Positions 7,066 through 8,000 of a stretch of 8,000 nt of DNA are shown here, one piece after another. The DNA is from JAWXBM01 sp034440115 (lineage in GTDB: Bacteria; Pseudomonadota; Gammaproteobacteria; Xanthomonadales; SZUA-36), in the NCBI GenBank assembly GCA_034440115.1, contig JAWXBM010000014.1:1-8000 (forward strand), written 5' to 3'. Within the stretch, counting starts at the first letter, position 1. Each line of letters starts with the position of its first letter. Made by a program: the position numbers and the translations under genes. The notes beneath the pieces were generated by a model that saw nothing but the letters and a program-made list of their open reading frames with translations, searched no databases and was not told the origin of the DNA.

Positions 7066-7581
7066 CTACAGCCAACGCCTCACTTTCTGAATAAACTCGC
7101 GATAATCATCACTGTATATAGCCGTGAGGAAAATCTCTTCGTTGCGAATGAATTGGCGCTGGATGATAAAAACAAAAGAGATCACTGGCAGCCAGGCAGA
7201 CAGACTGCCCAGTTTGGTGGCGATGCCCGCCAGAATCAGCGCCATACCCAGGTACATGGGGTTGCGGGTATAACGGTAAACGCCATCGGTGACCAGCGCG
7301 GTGGATTTGCTGAAAGGTACCACGCCAGTTTTGGCACGCTTGAAGCCATTGGCTGCGATCAGGATTAATGCCAGGCCGGGGGCCACCATCAGCCAGCTTG
7401 GCCAGCCAGACAAGCGTGGGTAGAACTGTATCAAAGGCAGCCATCGGTCCAGCGCGAACATGGCAGATACGCACAATAACAACCAGACCGGCGGAAATAT
7501 GCGCGGCTTTTTAAAGCCAAAGCGGCTCATTCGCGCTGATTGACTTGACTGCTGTTCTGGTTTTTCAATGGGTTCAGTCAT
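7066..7581 (-). CDS. Isoprenylcysteine/phospholipid methyltransferase-family membrane protein
   Basis: This 171-residue integral membrane protein has a charged N-terminus (1-28) and hydrophobic segments at about 30-48, 62-79, 108-123 and 128-141. The motif VYRYTRNPMYLG (101-112) is the conserved R-x-P-x-Y block of the ICMT/PEMT-like membrane methyltransferases. Glu148-Glu149 and the following YSDDYREFIQKVRRWL tail complete the S-adenosylmethionine-binding C-terminal region typical of the family. Bacterial members methylate small or lipid substrates that are mostly unknown. The start at 7581 is chosen because AGAGG lies 7 bases upstream and because it leaves a 2-base gap after the tatD stop. 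A longer open frame to 7719 would overlap tatD by 136 bases and is rejected. The close spacing implies cotranscription with tatD. Confidence 0.85.
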   Translation of the reverse strand: MTEPIEKPEQQSSQSARMSRFGFKKPRIFPPVWLLLCVSAMFALDRWLPLIQFYPRLSGWPSWLMVAPGLALILIAANGFKRAKTGVVPFSKSTALVTDGVYRYTRNPMYLGMALILAGIATKLGSLSAWLPVISFVFIIQRQFIRNEEIFLTAIYSDDYREFIQKVRRWL

Positions 7582-7583
7582 AT

Positions 7584-8000
7584 TCAAGCCTCTGCCGCGG
7601 CAGCCTGGGTGGGTAGGCGAAAAAACGCGCGTGCATTCGCAGTACTTTGTTTTGCCAACTGCTCCGGCGTCTCTTCTCTGCAAGCTGCCAATGTACCTGC
7701 AATCCACGGTAACCAACAAGGCTCGTTGCGATGGCTTTTTACCTTGGGGCGAAGATTACGCGGCTTCAGGTAGGGCGCATCGGTTTCGATCATTAGCCGA
7801 TTGGCCGGAATATCCGCCATGTAGTCTTGCATGTGCGTGCCGCGCCGCTCATCGCAGATCCAGCCGGTAATGCCGATATGACAATCCAGCTCCAGGCATT
7901 CATGCATCTCGGCCTGGGTGCCAGTGAAACAATGCACCACCACTTCGTGCAACCGATCCCTGAATTCACGCAGGATGGCGATAAAGTCGGCGTGTGCATC
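7584..8000 (-). CDS. tatD: TatD-family metal-dependent DNase, 5' end outside window
   Basis: The last 138 residues are visible; the frame is open to the right window edge. Full-length TatD is about 260 residues, so roughly the N-terminal 120 are missing. The fragment opens with DAHADFIAIL, equivalent to the segment just after the HCRDA metal motif. It then shows VVVHCFTG (20-27 of the fragment), IGITGWICDERRG (42-54), the metal-ligand motif IETDAPYL (71-78) and RNEP (91-94). The GITGW-CDERRG stretch matches E. coli TatD itself more closely than its relatives YcfH or YjjV, as I recall them. The enzyme is a cytoplasmic 3'-5' exonuclease linked to DNA repair and degradation, not to Tat export despite its name. 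No tatABC genes are visible on the sequenced side. An in-frame TTG at 7952 is internal, not a start. Confidence 0.93.
   Translation of the reverse strand, partial: DAHADFIAILREFRDRLHEVVVHCFTGTQAEMHECLELDCHIGITGWICDERRGTHMQDYMADIPANRLMIETDAPYLKPRNLRPKVKSHRNEPCWLPWIAGTLAACREETPEQLAKQSTANARAFFRLPTQAAAAEA

Noticed and set aside
7582..7719. Upstream extension of the methyltransferase to a start at 7719
   Set aside because: It would overlap tatD by 136 bases, adds residues with no membrane or family features, and the start at 7581 has a well-placed ribosome binding site.

Overview
The window looks like a chromosomal segment of a free-living gammaproteobacterium. The evidence is moderate GC with dense coding, a divergent pair of ABC exporters whose second set reads like the Escherichia coli YadG/YadH pair from end to end, and a TatD fragment of the enterobacterial type. 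The repeat patch at 6.9-7.05 kb also resembles repeats I recall beside REP-associated tyrosine transposases in this class. I cannot name the family or genus.

Layout: (1) 1-99 is a 21-bp tandem repeat cut off by the left window edge. (2) 103-3532, minus strand, is a tightly packed three-gene operon read as secreted S33-type alpha/beta hydrolase, then NatA-like ABC ATPase, then NatB-like ABC-2 permease, with ATGA stop/start overlaps at both junctions. (3) 3533-3811 is a 279-bp divergent intergenic region. (4) 3812-5532, plus strand, is yadG-yadH, again joined by an ATGA overlap. (5) 5664-6887, plus strand, is a membrane delta-9-type fatty acyl desaturase with an unusual C-terminal tail of 11-residue coiled-coil repeats. 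(6) 6888-7065 is a convergent intergenic region filled with degenerate GGGGTC-type direct and inverted repeats. (7) 7066-8000, minus strand, is the 3' part of tatD followed two bases later by a small membrane methyltransferase of the isoprenylcysteine/phospholipid methyltransferase type.

Most genes act at the envelope: two ABC exporters, one secreted hydrolase, a lipid desaturase and a membrane methyltransferase. The three minus-strand genes probably work as a unit, with hydrolase and exporter co-translated, but the substrate cannot be read from the sequence. YadGH is widely conserved and its substrate is, to my knowledge, unsettled. I see no phage, toxin-antitoxin, CRISPR or clear defence locus. 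The best leads are the hydrolase-exporter operon, the hendecad tail on the desaturase and the two repeat patches; none is strong evidence for a new system.
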